The translations under genes and the position numbers were made by a program. Below, piece by piece: positions 57,281 to 64,000 of a DNA stretch of 64,000 bases. Below the pieces are notes generated by a model. That model ran no database searches. It saw only the letters and a list, made by a program, of their open reading frames with translations, and was not told the DNA's origin. The stretch's first letter is position 1. Each line of letters begins with the position of its first letter. The stretch comes from Kushneria indalinina DSM 14324 (lineage in GTDB: Bacteria > Pseudomonadota > Gammaproteobacteria > Pseudomonadales > Halomonadaceae): assembly GCF_003385845.1 (NCBI RefSeq), contig NZ_QRDJ01000009.1, positions 186,001-250,000 of the forward strand. The letters are read 5' to 3'.

Positions 57281-58504
57281 ATGACAGACACCAGCACGAT
57301 CAGATCGGACATCGTCATTGTTGGCGGTGGCATTGCAGGACTGGCCATGGCGGCCCGACTGGCGACGCGTACCACGTTCACCGTCACGGTACTCGACAGT
57401 GACCGCCCCCCCGAGACGCCGGATGACGCCCTGCAGCTGCGCACCACCTCGCTCAACAGCGCTGCCATGAAGCTGCTGCAGGACGCCGGCGTCATGATTC
57501 ATCTGTCGTCGCGTTTTCTGACCGACTTCAGTCGGCTCGAAGCTGGCAGCCGCGACGCCCCGAGTGCCCTGAGCTTCAGCGCCGACGACATCGAGCTGGA
57601 CCGTTTCGGGGTCTTTGTCGAAAACGAGCGCCTGCGCGCGGCACTGTGGCAGACGCTGACCGCGATGCCGCAGGTCACCCTGATCAGCGAAGCACGGCTG
57701 TCGTCGCTTCAGCGTCATGACGACCATGTCGATGGTCTGCTTGATGACGGTCGAGCGCTGGACACCCGCTTGATCATCGGTGCCGACGGCGCAAGCTCCC
57801 ACGTGCGGCATCTGGCCGGTATCAGCAGCCAGCAGCGCGACTACGCCCAGGAGGCCATGATCATCAATGTGCGTCTGGCCGAGTCAGCGGGCCATACCAC
57901 CTGGCAGATTTTCACCCCCAGCGGGCCGGTCGCGCTGCTGCCGCTGCATGATCGACAGGCCTCCCTGATCTGGTATGACAGCCCGGGACAGATCCAGAAG
58001 CGCATGACCATGAGTGATGACGCCCTGCGTGCGGCCATTCTGGAGGCCTTCCCGGCGCGGCTCGGGTCCATCGAGGCCATTATCGAACGCGGGCGTTTCC
58101 CGATTCGCCGGCTGCACGCCCAGCGCTATGCGGGCAAGCGTGTCGCGCTGGTCGGCGATGCCGCGCATGTGATTCATCCCATGGCCGGTCAGGGCATCAA
58201 TCTGGGGCTGGCCGATGTAGTGGCACTGGCCGATGCCCTCGAGCAGGAGAGTGATCCGGGTAACGGCCATGCGCTGAGCCGCTATCAGCGCCGTCAATGG
58301 CCGCGTAACGCCGCCATGCTGACCGGCGTCGAGCAGCTTCACCACCTCTTTACCCTGCCCTTTGCACCGCTGCGCTCGCTGGCGGAAAGAAGCCTGAAGG
58401 GTGCCGACCGCATGACGCCGGTCAAGCGTTTCATGATGTCGCTGGCCACCGGCCAGCCGTTGGCGAGCGGCAGGGGCCACACCCGCCATGACCCGGGAGA
58501 ATGA
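57281..58504 (+). CDS. UbiH/UbiF-family FAD monooxygenase
   Basis: 407-residue flavoprotein, third of its family here. FAD motif VGGGIAGLAMAARLA, LIIGADGASSHVRHLAG and VALVGDAAHVIHPMAGQGINLGL are conserved; substrate-contact segment LQLRTTSLNSAAMKLL differs from the ubiI and ubiH genes. It could be a UbiF (C6 hydroxylase) counterpart, which would complete the set with ubiI and ubiH, but this is not certain. CGGGTGG precedes ATG 57281. Overlaps the following DUF924 gene by 17 bases. Confidence 0.85.
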   Translation: MTDTSTIRSDIVIVGGGIAGLAMAARLATRTTFTVTVLDSDRPPETPDDALQLRTTSLNSAAMKLLQDAGVMIHLSSRFLTDFSRLEAGSRDAPSALSFSADDIELDRFGVFVENERLRAALWQTLTAMPQVTLISEARLSSLQRHDDHVDGLLDDGRALDTRLIIGADGASSHVRHLAGISSQQRDYAQEAMIINVRLAESAGHTTWQIFTPSGPVALLPLHDRQASLIWYDSPGQIQKRMTMSDDALRAAILEAFPARLGSIEAIIERGRFPIRRLHAQRYAGKRVALVGDAAHVIHPMAGQGINLGLADVVALADALEQESDPGNGHALSRYQRRQWPRNAAMLTGVEQLHHLFTLPFAPLRSLAERSLKGADRMTPVKRFMMSLATGQPLASGRGHTRHDPGE

Positions 58505-59052
58505 CGTTGTTGACGTCCTGACGTTCTGGTTCGAGACCCTGTCACCCAAACAGTGGTTTCGCCGCGATAACGCCCTGGATGCCACCATTGCCAAACGCTT
58601 TGGCGCGCTGCTGGAGGCGGCCCGCCAGGACGAGCTTGCCTGTTGGCGTGGCAGTGATCGCGTCAACGACAGTGACCGCGGTCGTCTGGCCGAGATCATC
58701 GTCATCGATCAGTTTTCACGCAACGTGTATCGCGGAGACCCGCGCGCCTTCTCGCATGACCCGCAGGCGCTGGTACTGGCGCAGGAAGCCGTGCGTCTGG
58801 GATGTGATCAGCGGCTGTCGCTGACACAGCGCCCTTTCCTCTATATGCCCTGGATGCACAGCGAATCCCTGCACATTCATCAGGAGGCCGTGCGGCTGTT
58901 TGATCAGCCCGGGCTTGAGCGTCACCTCGAGGTGGAACACCGCCACCTGGCGATTCTCGAACGCTTTGGCCGCTATCCGCACCGCAATTCTGGGCCGCGA
59001 CAGCACGCCTGAAGAGCTTACCTTTTTGACCACACCCGGCTCATCGTTCTAG
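58488..59052 (+). pseudogene. DUF924-family protein, C-terminal frameshift
   Basis: 174 residues as read, ending FGRYPHRNSGPRQHA. The N-terminal three-quarters match DUF924 (TPR-like, TFWF, DQFSRNVYRG, YMPWMHSES). After HRN the continuing family sequence appears in another frame: ILGRDSTPEELTFL from 58987, to a stop at 59050-59052. Thus two bases (or five) are missing at about 58986. Either a real frameshift that swaps the last 20 residues for 7, or a sequence error. Overlaps the hydroxylase gene; function of DUF924 unknown. Confidence 0.75.
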
Positions 59053-59074
59053 ATCGATTTAAAACGTCTGGCAT

Positions 59075-59090
59075 TGTTTCACGTGAAACA
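59075..59090. other. parS ParB-binding site (perfect)
   Basis: TGTTTCACGTGAAACA between the convergent DUF924 and pgeF genes, in a 40-base gap. Confidence 0.9.
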
Positions 59091-59095
59091 CCGAC

Positions 59096-59824
59096 TCAGG
59101 GCACAATCACCAGCCCCGAGTGCTGATTGGGCAGCTTCGGGCGGGTTTCAGGGTCGGGATGGGTCAGCGTATGACGGCGATGGCTCTGAAACCGATAGGC
59201 ATCCGGATCAGGGCCCTCACGCGGCCCCGCAGACCCATCGACCAGCGTGGTAATGGTGCACTGATCGATATGCGCGATCTCCCCGATGCCCGCTGACTCC
59301 AGCTTGTGACAGGCGATGGCCCCCAGCGCCAGATGGCGCGGACGCGGCGACATGATCGCTTCCGGCAGGTCGAGCCTGGCCCTGAACTGCGCTATCAGCG
59401 CTTCGCTGACCTGGTAGGCATGAGCGCCGGCCGCCGGCCCCACCACCGCCACCCATTGCGACAGCTCGCCCCACTGCAGCGCCGTGATCTGCTTGAGCAT
59501 CCTTTCGATGATGCCATCCATCAGCCCGCGCCAGCCGGCATGCAGGACGCCAATATAGCGCCCGCTGCGGTGGGCCAGCAGAATCGGCAGGCAGTCTGCC
59601 GTGACAATAGAGACGGGAACGCCCGGCCGGTCGGTCACAAAGCCATCGGCGTGACCGCACGCCTGCCCGGGGGTTTCAACCGTCACAATGCGCGTGCCAT
59701 GCACCTGCTGTTTGTAAGGCCGCGCCGTTTCAAATTCGACAAGGACCTCGGGAGTCAGCATTTGCCGATGACCAAAACCGTGGGCAATCGAGGGGATGGC
59801 GGACAGCAGGCAGGACTGAATCAT
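59096..59824 (-). CDS. pgeF: Peptidoglycan editing factor / laccase-domain protein (YfiH)
   Basis: 242-residue DUF152 protein. Metal ligands His42 (QQVHGTRI), Cys78 (TADCLPILL) and His95 (LHAGWRG) are intact. Bacterial members (YfiH/PgeF) prevent misincorporation of L-Ser in peptidoglycan precursors, and human LACC1-like members act on purine nucleosides. The C terminus (SHRRHTLTHPDPETRPKLP...) is longer and more polar than the usual YRRDG-TGR end. TGGAGCC precedes ATG 59824. An upstream hairpin and a potential sRNA lie between it and the second OYE gene. Confidence 0.9.
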   Translation of the reverse strand: MIQSCLLSAIPSIAHGFGHRQMLTPEVLVEFETARPYKQQVHGTRIVTVETPGQACGHADGFVTDRPGVPVSIVTADCLPILLAHRSGRYIGVLHAGWRGLMDGIIERMLKQITALQWGELSQWVAVVGPAAGAHAYQVSEALIAQFRARLDLPEAIMSPRPRHLALGAIACHKLESAGIGEIAHIDQCTITTLVDGSAGPREGPDPDAYRFQSHRRHTLTHPDPETRPKLPNQHSGLVIVP

Positions 59825-59913
59825 GAATGGGGCTCCAGTGACGCGAATGCCCCTATTGTAGGCCCGTGTAGGCCCGGCCGGCCTGACGCCACCCCGAATC
59901 ACAAACAAAAAAA

Positions 59914-59935
59914 AGCCTGCCAGGGGATGGCAGGC
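59914..59935 (-). terminator. Rho-independent terminator upstream of pgeF
   Basis: Stem gcctgcca / tggcaggc with loop tcccc, then T-run on the minus strand. Confidence 0.75.
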
Positions 59936-60025
59936 GACAAGAATATTTCTTGCAAGGGATCATTCAAGGGAACACTGACTTTGAGTCGTCCTATGGGGAA
60001 GAGTTCCCGATACAGGCAAAAAATT
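59914..60025 (-). ncRNA. Candidate small RNA upstream of pgeF
   Basis: The minus strand of this gap ends in gcctgcca/tggcaggc, followed by eight or more T residues: a textbook rho-independent terminator (59914-59935). No protein gene precedes it on that strand, so it must end an untranslated RNA or attenuate a longer leader of pgeF. The preceding 90 bases contain an ATTTCTTG/CAAGAAAT palindrome and short GGA-like motifs. 5' end not known; promoter not identified. Confidence 0.4.
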
Positions 60026-60122
60026 TTCGATGATCACCATCGATTTTGATAGCGGGCTAATGGCCTTGGCCTGTGCCAGACTCATGACATCTGTTGGACC
60101 CGACCTTCAAAGGAAAACCGCA

Positions 60123-61229
60123 ATGCCCTCCCCTCGTCTTTTTGAACCCCTGAAGCTTGGCAATCTTGAACTGCCCAATCGCATTCTGATCGCGCCGATG
60201 TGTCAGTACTCGGCACAGGACGGCAATGCCACCGACTGGCATACCATCCATCTCGGCCATCTGGCGCTCTCGGGCGCCGGCCTGTTGATTCTGGAAGCCA
60301 CGGCAGTGTCGCCGGAAGGCCGTATCAGCCCTGACGACCTGGGGCTCTGGAACGATGACAACGAACAGGCGCTGAAGCAGACGCTGGACGCCGTACGCAG
60401 GAATTCGGACATGGCACTGGGTATCCAGCTCGGTCATGCCGGTCGCAAGGCCTCCGCGCATGTGCCGTGGGAAGGCGGGGCACAGATCGCGCCTGACGAG
60501 CCGCGCGGCTGGCAGACCGTGGCCCCTTCAAACGTTGCCTACAGCGAAGAAGAAAACGCCCCGCACGCCCTCTCCCTTGATGAGATTCAGGAGGTTCGCG
60601 AGCAGTTCAGGCGCGCCGCCGAGCGCTCGGCGCGTCTGGGCATCGAGGCGATCGAGATTCACGCTGCCCACGGCTATCTGCTGCACCAGTTCCTCTCGCC
60701 GCTGTCCAATCAGCGCAGTGATCAGTACGGCGGCAGTCTGGAAAACCGCATGCGCCTGACGCTCGAGATCTTTGATGGCGTTCGGGACGTCTTCCCGCAG
60801 GAGCGCCCGGTGGGGATACGCATCTCCGCCACGGACTGGGCGGACGGCGGTTGGAGCATTGAGGAGAGCCAGGCACTGGCGAAAGAACTGGATGCCCGGG
60901 GCTGCTGCTTCATCCACGTCTCCAGTGGCGGGCTGACCTCAAACCAGCAGATTCCGGTCGGCCCGAGCTATCAGGTGCCGCTGGCGCGCGCCATCGGTGA
61001 GGTCGTAACCATGCCGACCATTGCCGTGGGGATGATCACCGAGCCGGAACAGGCAGAAGCCATTGTGGCCACCGGTGATGCCGATGCGATCGCTCTGGCC
61101 AGAACCATGCTGTATAACCCGCGTTGGCCATGGCATGCCGCCGCCGCGCTGGGCGCGCAGGTGACAGCGCCGAATCAGTATCTGCGCTCACAGCCGCATC
61201 AGTACAAGGATCTGTTTTTGAATCAGTAG
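60123..61229 (+). CDS. YqjM/XenA-type old yellow enzyme
   Basis: 368-residue FMN-dependent reductase of the thermophilic-like branch of OYE. The Cys of IAPMCQYSAQDG replaces the Thr of classical OYE; HAAHGYLLHQFLSP gives the His-His substrate pair; SDQYGGSLENRMRL and ALARTMLYNPRWPWHAA bind FMN. AAAGGAAAA precedes ATG 60123; a longer frame from 60030 lacks it. Single gene; terminator follows. Acts on enones or nitro-compounds. Confidence 0.93.
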   Translation: MPSPRLFEPLKLGNLELPNRILIAPMCQYSAQDGNATDWHTIHLGHLALSGAGLLILEATAVSPEGRISPDDLGLWNDDNEQALKQTLDAVRRNSDMALGIQLGHAGRKASAHVPWEGGAQIAPDEPRGWQTVAPSNVAYSEEENAPHALSLDEIQEVREQFRRAAERSARLGIEAIEIHAAHGYLLHQFLSPLSNQRSDQYGGSLENRMRLTLEIFDGVRDVFPQERPVGIRISATDWADGGWSIEESQALAKELDARGCCFIHVSSGGLTSNQQIPVGPSYQVPLARAIGEVVTMPTIAVGMITEPEQAEAIVATGDADAIALARTMLYNPRWPWHAAAALGAQVTAPNQYLRSQPHQYKDLFLNQ

Positions 61230-61236
61230 AGTTATA

Positions 61237-61263
61237 AAAAGAGGCTACCCTGTAGCCTCTTTC
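61237..61263. terminator. Bidirectional terminator
   Basis: aaaagaggcta / tagcctctttc hairpin between the convergent OYE and acyltransferase genes. Confidence 0.8.
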
Positions 61264-61268
61264 AAATA

Positions 61269-61991
61269 TCATTGCGCCACTTCATCACCCATGCTTTCTA
61301 AAACAATATTATTCAAGTCTTCAGCGGTATAACTTACCTGCTTTTTAAACTCACTCATGATCCCCAGGAACGCAGGCGACATGGTGGCTAAAGTAGTACG
61401 TGTATTTAAGTAATGCGCTGCACGAATGCCGCAAACATCATGATCTTCACTAACTTTCTTGACCTGTAGACCCATGATCGACAACAAACGGGCAAAATTT
61501 GTTTCTAAAAAGCAGATCATGTGAGGTCGATCAAGTATGTCGAGCAACACAGCCACATAGGCATACAACCCTGGAGTGATTAACCTGTTTGTCATGGTGC
61601 TGGAAGAGGACTTTCTAAAATCATTAGCGACAACTATACGAGAAACCTCACATATTTTTTCACGCGAGATAGATGAAACATCTATCTCGTCATTATAGAG
61701 ATTCATACCACAATGATCTTCTACTGGAAGTTTCTCATATCGTGACGCCACGGGTAAGACTATTCGAGTGCATCCTGCTATTCTTCCTGTATGCCTGCAG
61801 ATAACAGCTAGAGGAATAGCATGATTATCATGTAAATCTTTTTCCTGGCCGTCTAATAACGATTCTGAAAGCTTATAACCCAACTCTTGTAAAAAAACCT
61901 TATACCTTAAACTATAAACAGAAAATCTGTCCTCATTGGACGATGCAACCCTTACTTCAAAATCAAGAAAAAACCTTTCTACGATATCCAT
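61269..61991 (-). CDS. PEP-CTERM/exosortase-associated (FeeM-like) N-acyltransferase
   Basis: 240-residue GNAT-fold protein related to FeeM and acyl-homoserine-lactone synthases. SVYSLRYKVFLQELGY is the family's N-terminal signature, CTRIVLP and EVSRIVVANDF the core. Expected to acylate an amino acid from acyl-ACP or acyl-CoA. ATG 61991 with GAGAG upstream was chosen; ATG 62012 is possible but would overlap the upstream gene. AT-rich (28-48% GC by line) versus about 65% for the rest of the window. Seven bases after the GGDEF-EAL gene, so cotranscribed. Product unknown. No exosortase genes in view. Confidence 0.82.
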   Translation of the reverse strand: MDIVERFFLDFEVRVASSNEDRFSVYSLRYKVFLQELGYKLSESLLDGQEKDLHDNHAIPLAVICRHTGRIAGCTRIVLPVASRYEKLPVEDHCGMNLYNDEIDVSSISREKICEVSRIVVANDFRKSSSSTMTNRLITPGLYAYVAVLLDILDRPHMICFLETNFARLLSIMGLQVKKVSEDHDVCGIRAAHYLNTRTTLATMSPAFLGIMSEFKKQVSYTAEDLNNIVLESMGDEVAQ

Positions 61992-61998
61992 AACACTC

Positions 61999-63999
61999 TC
62001 ATATGACTTCATCTGAAATTATATTTCTCTCAGGGCGCCCTAAATAATAACCTTGCGCATAAGTAACCCCATATGAATCCAATATACTAAGCATATCTTT
62101 ATTATCGACAAACTCTGCAATAACTAACTTTCCAAAACCATGAGCAATATCAGCAATTGATTTGACGATCAACCGATCCTTATCGTCACGCAACATATTT
62201 TGAACGAATGACCCGTCAATTTTTATATAATTTGATGGCAATTGATCGAGATAATGAAAACTGCTGAAACCTACCCCAAAGTCATCCAGTGCTATTTGAC
62301 AGCCCAGTTCACTAATCTCCTGAAGCACATTCCTTGCGGCAGCCAGATCGGCAACTGCCGCTGTCTCCGTAATTTCGACAATAATGCGAGAAGGGCAAAC
62401 GCCATTATTTTTTATCTCGTTTTCGAGAAAGTGTTTAATGGATTCGTCATGCAGGGATTGACCTGAAAGATTAATAGCAAGACTAATTTGCTTATCTTTG
62501 AAAACGCTCAGCAAGGTAATGGCCTCCCTGACAACCCAGCGATCTATCTCGACAATCAATCCAAAACGCTCTGCCACGGGTATAAAGGCACCCGGCATAT
62601 GAAGCGTACCATTCTCATCCTGCATTCTTAGCAGAACTTCATAATGTTTCACGCTGAAGTCATCGATACGAACAATTGGCTGAAACATCAGCATGAACCG
62701 GTCGGCAGCCAGTGAGGAACGGATAAGCTCGACCCAGTAGGCCCTTTCCTGCAGCTGTTCTCTGGATTCATGTATAGAGGAAAGCAGATGCCATTTTTGC
62801 GTACTCTTTTCCTTGGCCTTGTACATGGCAAGATCAGCACTGGCCATCAGGTCCGTCTCGTTATCCCCATGCTCGGGATACAGTGCAATGCCGATACTCG
62901 CCATGGCTCGATGATGACGCCCGCCTTCCGAAAACAGGATCCCTTCAAGCCTCTCATGAACTTTTTCTGCGACGCCCACAGCCTCCTGCGCACCAGCCGC
63001 TTCCAGAAGAATGGAAAATTCGTCCCCCCCCTGGCGGGCCACGATGCACTCTCCGGCAAGCTCACTACTCAGGGCATCTGCCACCAGACGTAACAGCTGA
63101 TCACCGGCATGATGGCCTCCCAGCTCATTAACCATTTTGAATTGATCAAGGTCCAGATACAGCACGGCGCCGTAAGCACCCCGTCCGATAACAGCTTCGA
63201 GCGATTGCTGGAAAAAACGTCGGTTATAAAGAGAGGTTAATGGATCACGATGTGCCAGCCATTCCAGCTGCTGCTCGGCTTTCTTGCGCGCCGAGATATC
63301 AAGACCGACGGAGATGCGTTGAGCGGTTCTATCGTTGCCACCCATGGCCGTGTGGACCCAGGTAATGATCTTTTCTTCATGTCGTGCCCCTCTAACAACA
63401 CTTTCATGCTGTCCGGTCGAGTGATTTAACGTTCGAGCATGATGATGAAAGATATCCCTGAATCGTTGCCCGACAAGCTGGTCCTTTTCCATACCCAGCA
63501 CTTCAAGCGCATATTGATTTACCAGCGTAATACGCCCATCGCTGTCCTGAGTAAAAATAAGCACATGGGCCGTATTCAAAAGACCGGTGATGAAGTCTCT
63601 TTCATGAGAGAGCTCTACAAGCCTTTCATTCAGCTGCCTGCCCTTTAGATCGACTTCTCCTTCGAGTATTTCCAGCTGATTGGCCAGTTTCTGAGTCGTC
63701 TGCCCCAACACATCGATTTCATCGTGCCATAATCCATTTTTCGTGTTCGCATGCTGACGAATCTTTTCAAAGCCGCCCTGAGCCAATACTGGCAACAGGT
63801 ACGTAAGACGCCTTAGCCTCGCCATGGGACGCCACATGATTCCAAAAAGTAAAATTTCAGCGATTAACCATCCACTCAGTGCAATCAACAATGTATAGCT
63901 CGTTGTGCGGTTGATATTGCTGATCTGGTCACTAACATCCGAGGTTAATATAAAATAACCCTTGCTACTTTCTTCTTCGGCCTCGATGGGCATGGCCAA
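61999..63999 (-). CDS. PAS-GGDEF-EAL c-di-GMP enzyme, N terminus beyond the window
   Basis: 666 residues visible, missing its N terminus beyond the right edge. One membrane helix (YTLLIALSGWLIAEILLFGI; about 35-54), a HAMP-like/coiled stretch, a PAS domain (about 135-245), GGDEF (about 250-410; motif RQGGDEF intact, no RxxD inhibitory site seen) and EAL (about 425-660; HYEVLLR for EAL, NLSGQSL, EITETAA, DDFGVGFSS, YIKIDGSF, AEFVDN, AQGYYLG). Catalytic residues for both cyclase and phosphodiesterase look present. Probably membrane sensor with periplasmic input. Overall AT-rich toward the C terminus. Cotranscribed with the acyltransferase. Confidence 0.93.
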   Translation of the reverse strand: MAMPIEAEEESSKGYFILTSDVSDQISNINRTTSYTLLIALSGWLIAEILLFGIMWRPMARLRRLTYLLPVLAQGGFEKIRQHANTKNGLWHDEIDVLGQTTQKLANQLEILEGEVDLKGRQLNERLVELSHERDFITGLLNTAHVLIFTQDSDGRITLVNQYALEVLGMEKDQLVGQRFRDIFHHHARTLNHSTGQHESVVRGARHEEKIITWVHTAMGGNDRTAQRISVGLDISARKKAEQQLEWLAHRDPLTSLYNRRFFQQSLEAVIGRGAYGAVLYLDLDQFKMVNELGGHHAGDQLLRLVADALSSELAGECIVARQGGDEFSILLEAAGAQEAVGVAEKVHERLEGILFSEGGRHHRAMASIGIALYPEHGDNETDLMASADLAMYKAKEKSTQKWHLLSSIHESREQLQERAYWVELIRSSLAADRFMLMFQPIVRIDDFSVKHYEVLLRMQDENGTLHMPGAFIPVAERFGLIVEIDRWVVREAITLLSVFKDKQISLAINLSGQSLHDESIKHFLENEIKNNGVCPSRIIVEITETAAVADLAAARNVLQEISELGCQIALDDFGVGFSSFHYLDQLPSNYIKIDGSFVQNMLRDDKDRLIVKSIADIAHGFGKLVIAEFVDNKDMLSILDSYGVTYAQGYYLGRPERNIISDEVI

Positions 64000-64000
64000 T

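Overview
The window looks like chromosomal DNA of a Gram-negative, high-GC gammaproteobacterium, most likely a member of the Halomonadaceae (Halomonas/Kushneria/Chromohalobacter type). That placement is an inference from gene families and gene order (ygfB-pepP-ubiH-ubiI, zapA-6S RNA-fau, secB-rhodanese next to gpmI-envC-ctpA, yqgE-ruvX, ilvA/rpiA, hldE-waaA, hldD-waaF, glyQ-glyS). No rRNA, tRNA, CRISPR array, insertion sequence or prophage was seen. Coding density is high, and only the right edge drops clearly in GC.

Layout. 1-9 kb: a secreted GH3 glycosidase, three paralogous stress-type short-chain dehydrogenases (SDRs) flanking a TatD-family nuclease (YjjV), glutaminase and pyrB. 9-16.5 kb: ruvX-yqgE, gshB, an old-yellow-enzyme reductase, poxB, rsmE-secB and a YibN-like membrane rhodanese. 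16.7-21.6 kb: gpmI-envC-ctpA and a small lipoprotein. 21.6-30.5 kb: ubiI-ubiH-pepP-ygfB facing zapA-6S RNA-fau, a 31-residue membrane protein, ilvA and rpiA. 31-42.3 kb: an LPS inner-core block (waaA, hldE, GT9 heptosyltransferase, Kdo kinase, a stand-alone YejM/PbgA-like membrane domain, GT2, GT4, then ddl and a LysE exporter, then hldD-waaF). 42.4-46 kb: glyQ-glyS and an acetyltransferase. 46-53.4 kb: a probable catabolic cluster (non-canonical aconitase-family protein, sodium:solute symporter with a DUF3311 partner, LysR regulator, CaiB-type CoA-transferase, HMG-CoA-lyase-like enzyme). 53.4-61.2 kb: an MFS transporter, a PRISE-family reductase, a DUF4168 protein, gmhB, a third UbiH-family hydroxylase, a frameshifted DUF924 gene, pgeF and a second old-yellow enzyme. 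61.2-64 kb: an AT-rich pair, an exosortase/FeeM-type N-acyltransferase and a GGDEF-EAL protein cut by the window edge.

Cross-cutting signals. Three perfect copies and one one-base variant (a symmetric-breaking change) of the ParB-binding centromere site parS (TGTTTCACGTGAAACA) lie in four different intergenic gaps, which suggests the window is part of the origin-proximal centromere region. A sigma-S-like -10 element (TCTACGCT) precedes two of the stress SDR genes and the small lipoprotein, and a related element lies upstream of poxB. The least familiar candidate system is the 46.1-53.4 kb cluster, which reads as import of an organic acid, a hydratase/isomerase step, CoA activation and retro-aldol or Claisen-type cleavage of an unknown acid. 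The stand-alone YejM-like protein in the LPS block and the acyltransferase/c-di-GMP pair at the right edge are further points of interest.
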